Shown: piece after piece, positions 1 to 10,906 of the stretch
Layout: every line of letters starts with the position of its first letter
Numbering within the stretch: position 1 is the stretch's first letter
Assembly (NCBI RefSeq): GCF_028640845.1
Contig: NC_080546.1
Span: 74,527,551-74,591,550, forward strand
DNA: 64,000 bases
Source of the DNA: Ahaetulla prasina
Lineage: Eukaryota > Chordata > Lepidosauria > Squamata > Colubridae
Direction: 5' to 3'
Notes under the pieces: model-generated
Databases searched by the model: none
What the model saw: only the letters and a program-made list of their open reading frames with translations
Told to the model about the DNA's origin: nothing
Position numbers and translations under genes: made by a program

Positions 1-426
1 TCCCAAGTCCTATAATCTCACATTTGATTTTCCTACCAATCCACAGATCTGAATAGTAGCCACAAAGATCAGAATTGTGCCAACTATGGTATTCCCAGTG
101 ACACAATATGAAAATTTGAAGAAGCTAGATAGAAAGAGTATTTACACTTGAAAGTTAGTGTTATAGAGGACTGCTGAGAATACTTTAAACAGTAAGAAAA
201 TAAAGAAATGGGTTGACAAACAAATCAATATGGAGTTCCAACTTGAGGAACAAATGATGAGGGTCAAGTTGTCCAATTTGGACGCGTTGGACAAACCATT
301 CTGGTGTGCTGGTTCAACCAGTTGAACAGGTCCTGCTATCAACTAGTCCACATTTATTCATCCTATGTACAAAGATTCCTGGAGAAACCTGTCAAGCACA
401 TTCCTGAGATCATGATGCAGATGTAC
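1..426. other. No recognised feature
   Basis: AT-rich sequence with no coding signal, terminal repeats or RNA-like structure that I can identify. It ends at the microsatellite tail of the neighbouring LINE. Confidence 0.5.
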
Positions 427-1570
427 TATAGAATAGAATAGAATAGAATTTTTATTGGCCAAGTGTGATTGGACACACAAGGAATTTGTCTTGGTGCATA
501 TGCTCTCAGTGTACATAAAAGAAAAGATACGTTCATCAAGGTACAACATTTACAACACAATTGATGGTCAATATATCAATATAAATCATAAGGATTGCCA
601 GCAACAAGTTATAGTCGTACAGTCATAAGTGGAAAGAGATTGGTGATGGGAACTATGAGAAGATTAATAGTAGTGCAGATTCAGTAAATAGTTTGACAGT
701 GTTGATGGAATTATTTGTTTAGCAGAGTGATGGCCTTCGGGAAAAACCTGTTCTTGTGTCTAGTTGTTCTGGTGTGCAGTGCTCTATAGCGTCGTTTTGA
801 GGATAGGAGTTGAAACAGTTTACGTCCAGGATGCGAGGGGTCTGTAAATATTTTCACGGCCCTCTTCTTGATTCGTGCAGTATACAGGTCCTCAATGGAA
901 GGCAGGTTGGTAGCAATTATTTTTTCTGCAGTTCTAATTATCCTCTGAAGTCTGTGTTTTTCTTGTTGGGTTGCAGAACTGAACCAGACAGTTATAGAGG
1001 TGCAAATGACAGACTCAATAATTCCTCTATAGAACTGAATCAGCAGCTCCTTGGGCAGTTTGAGCTTACTGAGTTGGCGCAGAAAGAACATTCTTTGTTG
1101 TCCTTTTTTAATGATGTTTTTGATGTTAGCTGTCCATTTTAGATCTAGCGATATGATAGAACCTAGAAATTTGAAGGTTTCAAATTGTCTGTGTTGTCTA
1201 GTATTGTGAGAGGTGGAAGTATGGAAGGGTTTCTCCTAAAGTCTGCCACCATTTCTACCGTTTTGAGTGTGTTCAGTTCCAGATTGTTTTTGGTTGCACT
1301 ACAAGGCTAGTCGTTCGACCTCTTGTCTATATGCGGATTCGTCATTGTCTCGAATGAGACCAATCACTGTTGTGTCATCTGCGAACTTCAGTAGCTTAAC
1401 AGATGGATCATTGGAGATGCAGTCATTGGTATACAGAGAGAAGAGAAGTGGGGAGAGCACACAGCCTTGGGGGGCCCCTGTGCTAATTGTACAGGTATTT
1501 GATGTGATCTTGCTTAGCTTCACCTGCTGCTTCCTGTTTGTTAGGAAGCTTGTGATCCACTATACCTTAT
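427..1570 (-). mobile_element. LINE-A: 5'-truncated Jockey-superfamily LINE (L3/CR1-like)
   Basis: This is a non-LTR retrotransposon fragment on the minus strand. Its 3' end lies at 427, where four AATAG-type pentamers follow a short 3' UTR reading towards 'TTGGCCAATAAAAATTC'. Upstream is the 3' part of a reverse-transcriptase ORF. The 5' end stops near 1570 inside the reverse-transcriptase domain, as expected from incomplete target-primed reverse transcription. Further copies of this family lie at 25.5, 31.3, 45.7 and 63.1 kb, and a tail-only copy is at 27.4 kb. The (AATAG)n tail matches the snake L3/CR1-type LINEs known to seed this microsatellite. The clade call (L3 versus Rex1 or L2) is tentative. 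Confidence 0.85.
711..1570 (-). pseudogene. LINE-A reverse transcriptase, C-terminal part, broken
   Basis: Two minus-strand open stretches are parts of one broken ORF. Positions 1299-1523 encode the palm, with GAPQGCVLSPLLFSLYTNDC followed by the catalytic FADDT motif. Positions 711-1091 (126 codons) encode the conserved tail of the protein, including SVICTSITVWF and LPSIEDLYTAR and ending in a LLNK stop. Between them (about 1092-1298) the frame is disrupted. The endonuclease and N-terminal reverse-transcriptase blocks are missing because the element is 5'-truncated. It cannot encode an active enzyme. Confidence 0.85.
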
Positions 1571-1843
1571 GTCAAAGTAGTAGCTAAAGTAGATTCTGAA
1601 ATGACATATTTTCAACAAACATATTATGTCTTCTGATAATAGGAACAAACCTGAGGAGGTTGAAATCGATAAAAAGGGGGGGGGGAGTAGAATGTCCATT
1701 GGTGATCTAATATAGGCACCTATGGTTTAGATTTTTGACTGGCATTATATATTGCCAAAGGAAATGTATTTGTTCCCCAAGTACAAATATAGAAGAAATA
1801 CGCAGATTTTTCTATAATGTCCTTGTGATGGGAGATAAATATA

Positions 1844-2176
1844 AAGGTAAAGGTTTCCCTTGCACATAAGTGCTAGTCATTCCTGACTCTAGGGGGCGGT
1901 GCTCATCTCTGTTTCAAAGCCGAAGAGCCAGCGCTGTCCAAAGACGTCTCCACGGTCATGTGGTCGGCATGACTAAATGCCAAAGGCGCACAGAACGCTG
2001 TTATCTTCCCACCAAAGTTGGTCTCTGTTTTTCTACTTGCATTTTTTATGTGCTTACGAACTGCTAGGTTAGCAGAAATTGGAACAAGTAACAGGCACTA
2101 GGGATTTGAACTGATGAACTGCCAACCTTTTGATCGACAAACTCGGCATTTTAGCCACTGAGCAACCGCGTCCTTA
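1844..2176 (-). mobile_element. SINE type I, tRNA-derived, minus strand
   Basis: The 5' tRNA-like head is at the right end. On the minus strand it shows an A-box-like TTGCTCAGTGGC and, further in, a decayed B box. The body runs left to 'GGGAAACCTTTACC'. The element is bounded by a long direct repeat: about 23 bp with one mismatch, containing ATGGGAGATAAATATA, at 1821-1843 and again at 2172-2194. That is a typical LINE-mediated target-site duplication. The same SINE type is at 39.7 and 41.5 kb on the plus strand. It is transcribed by RNA polymerase III from internal promoters in related elements; this copy looks decayed. Confidence 0.85.
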
Positions 2177-2311
2177 TGATGGGAGATAAATATATGCAAG
2201 GTTAGTCAGGGCTGGTACCTGCATACAGATATTCCCTCCCTTTTGATAAGTAAATTCTCTCTACCTGATTTGAGTTCTTGTTTGCAACGGAAGAAGGTTC
2301 TCTTTGCTGTA

Positions 2312-2429
2312 ACTTAACAACCGGTTCTCTGCCCTAATGGTTTCTTCCAACAACCAGTTTGCCAAACTTCTCAGAAAGTTAACAACTGGTTCTCCCAAAG
2401 TGGTGCAAACTAGCTGAATCCCACCACTG
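2312..2429. mobile_element. hAT-type non-autonomous element, fragment
   Basis: The stretch starting 'TTAACAACCGGTTCTCTGCC' matches the left part of the element at 7761, and the right end reads 'GAATCCCACCACTG', the same terminal sequence as the element ending at 8241. The left terminal inverted repeat is not recognisable, so this is a partial or decayed copy. Confidence 0.6.
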
Positions 2430-3162
2430 ATCCCAAACCTGGTATGAGCTATTGGGCAAATTGGCCATAGTTTTTGCTTTCCATTTCCAGAATAAAATTT
2501 TGACCACTGAAGTTCAGATGGCCATAAAAGCAAAGAGCTAGAGGTTGGATGGGAGTAGAATGATACTACAGCAAACCTACTGAAGCCCAGTAGATCACTG
2601 TCCTCCAAAGAATCTAAATCCACGTAATCTAAACATCTGCATGTAAGTGATCCCCCCCCCTTTTTCCAAAGAAAATCATTACTTTCAGGCTGCAACACAT
2701 TGGTTGGCTTTGCCATTGTGAGAATATGTACTTGCAAATGTAAGTTAAAAAAATTTAAGCTTGGGCAACAAAGATTTATGGATGATCCCCTAGTTGTTTT
2801 GGTGTTAACCATAGAGTTTTCTATCAACAGAAAATAATATATCTAGCTCAGGGTTGTATTGTGGCGTCCTTGATGCTCTCTGAGTGTGGTTGTTTCCTTG
2901 CAGGTTTTTCATTACTTGTCTATGTATCATGATCAGTGCTAGGGAGTATAGAGTTTCTCCTATAAGCAGGCAACATGCCCTCGGAGCTTTGCTATGGGTA
3001 CAATCTGATATATTTCAATGACCATTTGGTCAGTATTCCAGCTCTGGTGGAATACCAGCTGTTCACAATGAATAAAGCTAGATTCTCACTCTTTTAAACT
3101 AGATTTATTGAAAGGGGAAGATTATAGAAATGTTGGCAAGTGGTTATGCTTATTTTAGCATC
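2430..3162. other. Mostly unrecognised sequence
   Basis: It includes a short poly-C tract near 2651. Apart from the Penelope-like terminal motif listed separately around 2901-2936, I see no coding or repeat structure. The final bases form the left flank of the Gypsy element, including the first target-duplication copy at 3163-3167. Confidence 0.4.
2901..2936 (-). other. Possible decayed hammerhead-like motif of a Penelope-like terminus
   Basis: On the minus strand the order CTGATCA, a short spacer capable of only weak pairing, then GAAAAACC resembles a degraded CTGATGA-stem-GAAACGTC motif. That motif is common at the ends of Penelope-like retroelements in reptile genomes. Key bases have changed (CTGATCA, and GAAAAACC instead of GAAACGTC), so an active ribozyme is not expected. 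The assignment rests on resemblance only. Confidence 0.3.
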
Positions 3163-3167
3163 CCATT

Positions 3168-3355
3168 TGTAATGTATTTGAGTTTTAGGAGGGAAAATTG
3201 GGCGGGAAAATGCACATTGCTGATTGGCGATTGCCTCAGCCAAAATACTATTTAAAGAGGGGTTTTTGCCTGTTGGCTTTTGCTGGGATCACAATAAACC
3301 AAAGAGCTGTTGTCACTTGTATCGTCTCCTGCCTCTTCATTGCCCGAACGTAACA
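3168..3355 (+). repeat. Gypsy-1 5' LTR (188 bp)
   Basis: It starts TGTAATGTATTTG and ends CGAACGTAACA. It contains 'TACTATTTAAAGAGG', a plausible TATA-like box (TATTTAAA), and 'CACAATAAACC', which contains an AATAAA polyadenylation signal. Both are repeated in the right LTR, which differs by small substitutions and indels. Confidence 0.92.
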
Positions 3356-3373
3356 TTGGCGACGAGGATGGGA
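3356..3373 (+). promoter_or_regulatory. Gypsy-1 primer-binding site
   Basis: TTGGCGACGAGGATGGGA follows the 5' LTR immediately, the usual position for the tRNA primer-binding site. The same sequence follows the 5' LTRs of the minus-strand copies, with a slight change in the one at 58.6 kb. I could not assign the priming tRNA. Confidence 0.7.
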
Positions 3374-3457
3374 TATTGAAGGCAGTGATACTAGGAAAAG
3401 AGCTGAAGGAGCAACGTAATTTCAAACCCAGCCAGTATCAAGAGCGGATACATAGTG

Positions 3458-4260
3458 ATGACTAGCTATATGCCACCAGTGCCATTCGACCCAGCCAAGG
3501 AGAAATGGGGGTCGTACATGGCTCGTTTCGAGTGTTTCCTCGAAGCTAACGAACTGCAAGGAGTATCAGATAATCGGAAGCGCGCTAACTTCCTGAGCCA
3601 CTGTGGGCCAGAAGTCTTCGATACCGCCGAATCGCTGTTGGAACCAACGCCGGTACAGTCGGTGCCATGGCAAACACTACAGACGCTACGAGCACACTAC
3701 GCGCCGGTACCATCGAAGTTTGTACAACGGTTCGAGTTGAGGCAAAATGTTCAGCGAGAGGGCGAATCAATAAGCGTGTACATGGCCGCATTAAGGAAAG
3801 CCGCAAACCACTGTGAGTATAGAGACTTGGAGGACTCTTTATTAGAACAACTAATTTGTGAGGTCAGGGACATCCGACTACAGAGGCGGCTGCTGTCGAA
3901 AAGAACCTAACCCTGGCGATAGCCCTGGATGAGGCCAGGGCACACGAGATGTCCACCAAAGCGGCGGAAACCTTACAAAAGCTGAACACGCCGAATGCCG
4001 CGGCGAAAGCAACACCAGTCCACAGCGAAGAAATCCAGGCCGAATCGGACGGTGAGGAAGAGGAAGAGGTTTTCCACACTGGGAGGCCGGAGAGAGGCGA
4101 CCGGGACGAGTGCGTGAGTTGCGGAGGCCAACACCAACGACAGATAGCTCAGGCCTGTCGAGCCTCCCAACCTTCCCGCCAAAGATTCAAACCGGCCAAT
4201 CAACAGGGCACCGGTTCAGCGAAGCGGCCAGGGATTGGCCAGTTCAAAAAAGGCGCGAAG
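3458..4260 (+). pseudogene. gag: Gypsy-1 gag, frameshifted
   Basis: Gag is the structural polyprotein that packages the element RNA in cytoplasmic particles. The ATG at 3458 is homologous to the start used in the other copies (a GTG triplet precedes it). The first frame runs to a stop near 3910, and the protein continues in another frame from about 3905. The Glu-rich linker is present. The zinc-knuckle pair seen in Gypsy-2 is mostly deleted: the text jumps from CVSCGGQHQRQ straight to the AQACRA end, so the C-x2-C-x4-H-x4-C knuckle is lost. Confidence 0.88.
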
Positions 4261-7200
4261 TCGAATCACACCACTGTGCGAGTGGGCCATGCATCGACAC
4301 GACTAGAAAAGAAAATATTCACTAAGACCTACATCAAAGGAGTGCAGTGTAAAATGGAGGTGGATACCGGCTCATCAATCACGATTATGTCCTGGGACAC
4401 GGTCGCACGGGACCTGCCAGAAGTCGCGAAACGACAGCTGCAACCCCAAAAGCTGAGAGTGCAAGACTACCAGGGAAACCGGATCCCCATTAAAGGAGCC
4501 ACAATGGTCAGAGTAAGATATGGACAATTCAAGAAAACCCTGCCGATCACCATCGTTGACGGAAACCTGCCCAGTTTACTGGGACTGGACTGGTTTCGAG
4601 CCCTAGGAATGGGCATAACCGAGATCCACAGCAATGGAGTCAACCTGAAGGACAAATTGTTGAAGGAATTCGAGGACGTTTTTCAAGACAGCCTGGGCAA
4701 GTACGTGGGGACCCCCATCTCATTCAACTTGGACCCCCAGGTGGCTCCCATTAGATTAAAAGCTAGGAGGGTCCCGTTCACCCTCAAACCCAAGATTGAT
4801 AGGGAACTAGATAAATTAGTAAGCCAGGGAATACTAGTCCCCGTCGACCATGCAAAATGGGAGACACCAATAGTGACCCCAGTCAAACCAGACGGATCAG
4901 TCCGGATTTGCGCTGACTATAAGGCAACGCTTAACAAAGCATTGCAAAAGAGTGCTTACCCCGTTCCCGTAGTGCAACATTTGTTGCACTCGTTAGGGCA
5001 GGACAGGTCTTTTCCAAACTCGATCTGGCTCAAGCCTACCAACAATTACCGGTTGACAACGGAACGGCCGAAGCACAGACGATTGTCACACATCGGGGTG
5101 CTTTTTTAAATGCACTTGACTTCAGTTCGGAGTTAGTGTAGTCCCTGGGTTATTTCAAAACTTGGAAGAATTAGGGGTCAAATTGCGGAAGGTTTTGGGC
5201 ATTTTCAAGTCTGCGGGGCTTAAGGTTAAACTCAACAAATGCCAGATAGGAGTTGAATCTGTAGAATTCTTGGGTTACCGGATAGATAAGGAAGGCATCC
5301 ACCCAACGGAGACCAAAGTGCGAGCCATTAGAAAGGCTCCAACCCCAAAAACAAAACAGAATTACAAGCATTTTTGGGGCTTGTAAACTTCTATGCGGTA
5401 TTTTTTAAAAATAAGGCAACGGTAGCCAAACCACTGCATAAACTGCTAGCGAAAAAAGCTGTTTGGCAGGGTTGAGGCTAAGGCATTTGAAGGCGTTAAG
5501 AATCTCTTGTCCAGCGATAGCCTTCTAATTAAGTACAATGGGACGTTGCCACTAGTACTAGTTTGTGATGCATCACCCTACGGGGTAGGGGCTGTCCTCA
5601 GCCACAGGTTACCGAACAGTTCAGAAGCCCCTATCGCATATTTTTCCCGCACAATGTCCGCAGCGGAAAGGAACTATAGCTAACTAGACCGGGAAGCCCT
5701 GGCTATAGTTTCTGGGGTTAAAAAATTCCACAAGTACCTGTTTGGGCGGCAATTTGAAATAGTCACAGACCACAGACCTTTATTGGGACTCTTGGCGGGG
5801 GACCGTCCAACACCGGTTGCATTATCACCCAGGCTGACCCGTTGGACTATTTTCATGGCAGCATATTCGTACAAACTGTCTCACCGACCGGGCAAGGACT
5901 TGGGACATGCGGATGCTTTAAGTAGATGCCCGTTGCCAGAGACTATTGAAGACCCGACCCCAGGGACGCCCGTCTTGTTAATTGTCTTTTTGGACTCTGG
6001 CCCAGTCACATCTACGGAAGTGACTAGGGCATCTTACAAAGACATTGTCGTAAGAACTGTGATCAGTTGGGTGCAGAGGGGATGGCCCGCTGCACCGGGG
6101 GATCGTTTCAAAGAGTTTACAAAAAAGTGTTCGGAACTGTCGGGGTTGTCTGTTATGGGGGGATAGAGTGGTTATTCTGGACAAATTACGAGGGCATGTG
6201 TTGGAACTATTGCATGTGGACCATCCGGGGATTGTGAGGATGAAAAGCCTAGCGAGAAGTTACGTGTGGTGGCCACAAATGGATAAAGACATTAGCGACC
6301 GGGTAGGGAAATGCCAAGCATGTCAAGAATCAAGGCCACTACCCCCAACAGCTCCCATAAGGGATTGGGAGAAACCCCAGGGTCCTTGGTCCAGGATCCA
6401 CATAGATTTTGCCAGGCCGTTCCATGGGCAAACCTTCTTAATTGTGGTAGATGCCTACTCGAAGTGGTTAGAAATTTTACTCATGAAAACCACAACAGCA
6501 GAAGCTGTAATCACAGTCTTGAGGCATCTATTTGTGACACATGGGTTGCCCGACACTCTAGTGTCCGATAACGGCCCACAGTTCACGGCCACCCAGTTTG
6601 AGGGGTACTTGGCAGAAGAGGGCATCCGACATGTCCTCTCGGCACCTTTCCACCAGGCAACGAACGGACTTGCAGAATGTTTCGTACGCAGTGCCAAGGA
6701 AGCGCTATCTAGAATTAGCCCAGGAGATTGGCAATCCAAAATTGATACCTTCCTGGCAGTCCAACATAGAATCCCCTGTGTGACCACTGGCCGCAGCCCA
6801 GCAGAGTTATTAATGGGTAGAAGATTCCAGTGCCCCCTAGATCGGTTAAACCCAACATACTCCCCTGATGGGTACCAAAGCATAAAGGGAAGAACCAGAA
6901 AAATGACAACAGGTGACCCGGTATGGGCACATAACTATAGTGAGGGCCCAGCGTGGCTAAAGGGAACAATTGTAGGAGTGACGGGCCCAAAGTCATACAT
7001 AGTGGACATGGGGGATGGCCGAGTGTGGAGACGCCACATAGATCAATTACGAAAAAGAATACAAAACAATCCAGAAACCAAACAGCCTGACCCTGACTAC
7101 ACAATATTTGAACCAACAGCTAACTCAACCCCGAGGCAATTGGAGGACTTAGCTGAGTCTGAAGAAGTCCAGTGACACCAACCGGCTCCTCCGGAGGACA

Positions 7201-7367
7201 GCAGGGACGACTCTGCCAATAATCCAGGGCCGGATGGCTCAGAGGAGGAGCTGGGAGGAACAAACAGTCCCTTCGACCAGCTCGACTCACTCCCAGGGAA
7301 TGAATTGCGCAGGTCAGAAAGAGTTAGGAGACGCCCTGTCTACCTGTGTGACTACGTGGAAAAATAA
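4261..7367 (+). pseudogene. pol: Gypsy-1 pol (protease-RT-RNase H-integrase), disrupted
   Basis: Protease is marked by VDTGSSITIMSWD (about 4350-4390). Reverse-transcriptase blocks follow, including ICADYKATLNKAL near 4905. At about 5160 the text passes from the FGVSV..PGLFQNL block directly to EELGVKLRKVL. This removes about two dozen residues including the Y-x-D-D active site. RNase H is recognisable (CDASPYGVGAVLS near 5565). Integrase at 6168-7175 is largely open, with its zinc-finger region and DD35E core (IDFA, SDNGPQF, then a Glu at AECF), though the first block reads FARPF instead of the sibling copies' FAGPF. The homologous stop is the TAA at 7365; an earlier TGA at about 7173 ends the main frame. 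Confidence 0.9.
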
Positions 7368-7415
7368 CATGCAAATGTTATGCAAAAACTATGTAAATAT
7401 GGTAAAAAGTGTTCT

Positions 7416-7428
7416 GGGAGGGAAGGAG
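7416..7428 (+). promoter_or_regulatory. Gypsy-1 polypurine tract
   Basis: GGGAGGGAAGGAG lies immediately 5' of the right LTR. This is the expected plus-strand primer site for reverse transcription. The complementary CTCCTTCCCTCCC sits beside the LTRs of the minus-strand copies. Confidence 0.85.
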
Positions 7429-7621
7429 TGTAATGTATTTGAATTACACAAAATTACACAAAATTGGGCGGGAAAATGCACGTTGCTGATTGGCTGATGC
7501 CTCAGCCAAAATACTATTTAAAGAGGGTTTTTTGCCTGTTGGCTTTTGCTGGGATCACAATAAACCAAAGAGCTGTTGTCACTTGTATCGTCTCCTGCCT
7601 CTTCATTGCCCGAACGTAACA
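7429..7621 (+). repeat. Gypsy-1 3' LTR (193 bp)
   Basis: TGTAATGTATTTG...CGAACGTAACA, close to the 5' LTR but with a short duplicated 'ATTACACAAA' near its start. The downstream flank starts CCATT, matching the target duplication upstream of 3168. Confidence 0.92.
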
Positions 7622-7760
7622 CCATTCATCTCTAAGTTATTAAGAGAAGAATCACTTGATTCTTTGCTAATTGCCTATAGATGCTATGGGAGGTAGCTAG
7701 TCATTCTCCTGATAATGTATAGATGTTATAACTTTGCAATATCTTTGACACACACCTATC

Positions 7761-8241
7761 CAATGGTGGGATTCAAATAATTTAACAACCGGTTCTCTGC
7801 CCTAATGACCGACTGGCTGGGTGTGGCCATGGTGGCCATGTCCGGGGATGTGACAGGCAGTACTCAGCCTCCTGGGAGCAAAAACAGGCTGTGGGGCGAA
7901 TGCGCTGCATCCCCTCCGTGTTCTGTTTTGGGCCTAGTAGGCCTCCCAGAAGCTTCCTAGGAGCGAAATTGGGCCTGGGGGTGCACCAAACCCATCTGTG
8001 TCCCATTTTGGGCCTAGTAGGCCTCCCTGAAGCCTACTGGGAGTGAAAACAGGCTGCGGGGGGAGGGGCACAACCCCCCATGCCCTGTTTTGGTCCTAAT
8101 AAGCCTCCATGCACTTACCTGGGAGTCAAAATGGGGCATGGGGGACTCCTGGAAGGGGTGGGGAGGGGCAGAGAGATTCCACCCAGCAATTTAACTACTG
8201 GTTCGCCTGAACTGGTCCGAACCAGTTGAATCCCACCACTG
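7761..8241. mobile_element. hAT-type non-autonomous element (481 bp)
   Basis: The ends are inverted repeats: left CAATGGTGGGATTCAA, right TTGAATCCCACCACTG. The element is flanked by a perfect 8-bp target duplication CACCTATC (7753-7760 and 8242-8249), diagnostic of hAT-like transposition. There is no transposase ORF. Inside are about three degenerate copies of an 80-bp block built around TTTTGGGCCTAGTAGGCCTC (near 7928, 8010 and 8088). Confidence 0.9.
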
Positions 8242-8569
8242 CACCTATCCTACTTCCCTGAAATGCATTTAGCTTGTTTCAGTCAGATACTCTCTAGAAG
8301 TGGAATTATTCCAGAACCTATTGGGTGTTTTCAGATGCTGTGGTCTGGCTATCTTCTGTCTTGGCTACTGTTTTAAAGGGCCATTCTGCACTGATCAACA
8401 GAAGAACCTGGTTGTTTGAAAACAAGGCAGACCTTTGTTTCTGCCAAGATTCTGCTCTAGATCAGTTTGAATAATAACTCCTCACAGGGGTAGGCAGGGA
8501 ACAAGGAAACCAGCTCCCTTCTGCTTTTTAACAAAACAATTCTCCATGTCTCAGTTAGGACAAAACATA

Positions 8570-8975
8570 ATAACAGAGTTAGAAAGGACCTTGGAGATCT
8601 TCTAGTCCAACCCCCTGTACAAGCAGGAGACCCCTATACTATTCTAGACAAGTTGTTGTGCCGTTTCTTCTTAAAAGTCTCCAGTGATGGAGCATCTACA
8701 CCTTCTGAAGTCAAGCCATTCCAATGGTTAATTGTTCTCACTGTTAGGAAATTTCTTTTTAATTCCAGGTTGGTTATCTCCTTGGTTAGTTTCCATCCAT
8801 TATTTCTTGTCTTGCCTTCTGATGCTTTGGAAAATAGGTTGACTCCCTCTTCTTTGTGACAGCCACTCAAATATTGGAACATTGCTACCATTTCACCCCA
8901 GTCCTTCTTTTCACTAGACTAGACTCAATTCCTGCAACCGTTCTTCAAATGTTTTAGTCTCTAACTCCCTAATCC
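8570..8975 (-). mobile_element. CR1 LINE 3' fragment
   Basis: The 3' end (left) carries the CR1 terminal block 'GGACTAGAAGATCTCC'. Reading leftwards on the minus strand from about 8890, the sequence encodes the CR1 C-terminus (VAMFQYLSGCHKEEGVNLFSK..., LTVRTINHWNGL, ETFKKK). It is 5'-truncated. Other CR1 pieces are at 31.1, 35.3, 38.1, 40.0-41.3 and 41.8-43.1 kb. Confidence 0.85.
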
Positions 8976-9311
8976 AATGAAATGAGTACAGTCTATATAG
9001 AGGAAAGAAGCGATAATAGATGCTGAATTGCTGTGCTTTGTTTCCTCTCTCTCTTCAGCATAACAAAGGGGACTGCTGACAGTCCACATTACTCAGCAGA
9101 ACTCACCTGAGTAAGCTTTGCATCCAAGTAAATTTTTGTTTTCCAAAGTTTTTTCTTCTCTTCAAGTCCAGTCTTTTCCTCTATTCGCTATTTTTTTCCT
9201 GTGGGAATAATTCTGTACTTGTTTGGAGGGAAGGGTTTGGCTTTGAAGAGCTTATTTCTGATCATCAGGAAGGAGAGCGGTTGTAAAAATCTCCAGGTTG
9301 TATTTACATCT
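8976..9311. other. No recognised feature
   Basis: Pyrimidine-rich AT-biased sequence. No repeat or ORF I can support. Confidence 0.4.
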
Positions 9312-10300
9312 TAAATTCAATTCAAACCTTTATTGTCAGAGTACAACATGTGTACAATGAGATTGACTGAGCCTTCCTTCATGCACCCCTCCCCAACCCA
9401 ATACAACTCACAGTGGAAGACAGTAAAAGAGAAGAAAAATCCCTAACTCAGTGAATCCTACTAACATTGCGCCGGCCCTGCAAGTCAATTGTACTATGTT
9501 GTTGTAAAGTTATTTTCCATTAAGAAGCCTGACAGCCCATGGATGAAAACTGTTCTTCAGCCTATTTGTGTGGCTGCCTATGCTTCTATATCTCCTTCCC
9601 GATGGCAGGAGAATAAAGAAGCACCGACCAGGCTGTGAGTTGTCCCTGAGAGTTTTCCTCACTCTTCTAAGCCAGGGAGCCCTAGCAATGTCGTCTAGTG
9701 ATATCAGGGGACACAGCACATGATGTTTTGTGCTGTGCTCACCACGCTCTGGAATATCTTTCTATCCGCGGCTGTCAAGCCATCATACCACACCGTAATG
9801 CACTGAGTGAGGACGTTTTCTATTGTGGACCTGTAAAAGGTGGTCATCTGGTGTTGTTCCACTTTGCTTTTTCACAAGACTCTAAGGAAGTGGAGTCTCT
9901 GTTGGGCTTTTCTGGGTTGTGTTGATTTTCCAGGTGAGATCTTCACTGAGGTAGACTCACAGGAATTTAAAGGAGGAAACTTTCTCCACACAGCCCCCCT
10001 AGATGTAAAGTGGGGGCAGGTTCCTCTCTTTCTTCCAGAAGTCTAACACCATCTTCTTTGTCTTGCTGATGTTCAGGTGCAGGTTGTTTTCTAAGCACCA
10101 TGTGGATAATTTTTGAACCTTCTCCTGTACGCTGTTTCGTCTCCACCTGTACCACCCAATACGGTGGTATCATCTGTGAACTTAATGATCACAGTGGATG
10201 GTTCAGACGATACACAATCATGTGTATACAGTGAATACAGTGAATGTCCAGTCAGTTGTTCTGGCTGCTTTTTAATTTGAGTTAGCACTCTTTTGGAATA
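9312..10300 (-). mobile_element. LINE of the Rex1/L2-like group, decayed
   Basis: The minus strand encodes reverse-transcriptase remnants. Around 10180 is FTDDTTVLGG, in the position of the catalytic FADD block (A to T). At 9510-9719 are the tail motifs LLPSGRRYRSI and LKNSFHPWAVRLLN. The 3' end (left) lies near 9314. Frameshifts separate the blocks. It is related to LINE-A but clearly a different family by sequence. Confidence 0.75.
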
Positions 10301-10906
10301 TCAGTAATCCATATCCAAAGCTTCATTAAATTGGGCTCCCTTTCAATGTATCTGAAAAAAAAAATACTTGGCAAAATAAAAGTAAGTTTTGATAGATGGA
10401 TAAATTCATTAGCCTATCTGTCAAATTTACTTATTCCAACCGTAGCCCGTGGTAAGGGACTTAGTTTAATTAATGAAGCAAGTTGGTATCTTCTCACTTA
10501 GGTATGCAAGAGAGATGCAAATACAATAATAATACGAGTTCTGCTTCATGTACTTTCACCAACCTTTTTTTAGCTGAGCCAATTAAAATACAAACTGGAA
10601 CTCAGAGCTAAGCTCTCTGACTAATGTCAACAAAAGATAAGTCACCAGAATGTGTAGTACACGATACTCTGCATCAGCATGCCTACACTTCTATGGGATG
10701 CAAATAAACATAAGTGAAGTCTGGCTCTGCGATTTCCACCAAGCTGAGATTGAATGTGTGAACCTCCATAGCCTGATATTAAAGTTATTCAACATCTCCA
10801 CAAGATGTAACAAATGCTGCCGTTAAAAAAAGAACACAAAGCTGCAGTTGTGACTAGCTTGTTATTACGACATCTATTGATTCTTCAGTGCTGTTTTTTC
10901 ATTATG
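10301..10906. other. No recognised feature
   Basis: AT-rich unique-looking sequence with a poly-A run near 10350. It ends at the 8-bp ATTTAAAA target duplication of the next element. Confidence 0.4.

Larger units (their letters stand above)
3168..7621 (+). mobile_element. Gypsy-1: full-length, decayed Ty3/Gypsy LTR retrotransposon
   Basis: A complete element of 4454 bp. It has two short LTRs beginning TGTAATG and ending GTAACA, a primer-binding site directly after the left LTR, a gag-pol region, a polypurine tract and a right LTR. It is flanked by the 5-bp target duplication CCATT (3163-3167 and 7622-7626). The coding order is gag, protease, reverse transcriptase, RNase H, integrase, as in Metaviridae-type elements, and no envelope gene is present. 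Multiple frameshifts, loss of the zinc-knuckle region and loss of the reverse-transcriptase active site make it inactive. Closely related minus-strand copies lie at 48-58.8 kb. Confidence 0.95.

Noticed and set aside
2261..2827. 188-codon minus-strand ORF
   Set aside because: It overlaps an hAT fragment and AT-rich sequence, with no recognisable domain or conserved composition; it is probably random.
2140..3160. Host promoter or exon upstream of Gypsy-1
   Set aside because: No splice-bounded open frame, CpG island or core-promoter arrangement could be defended.
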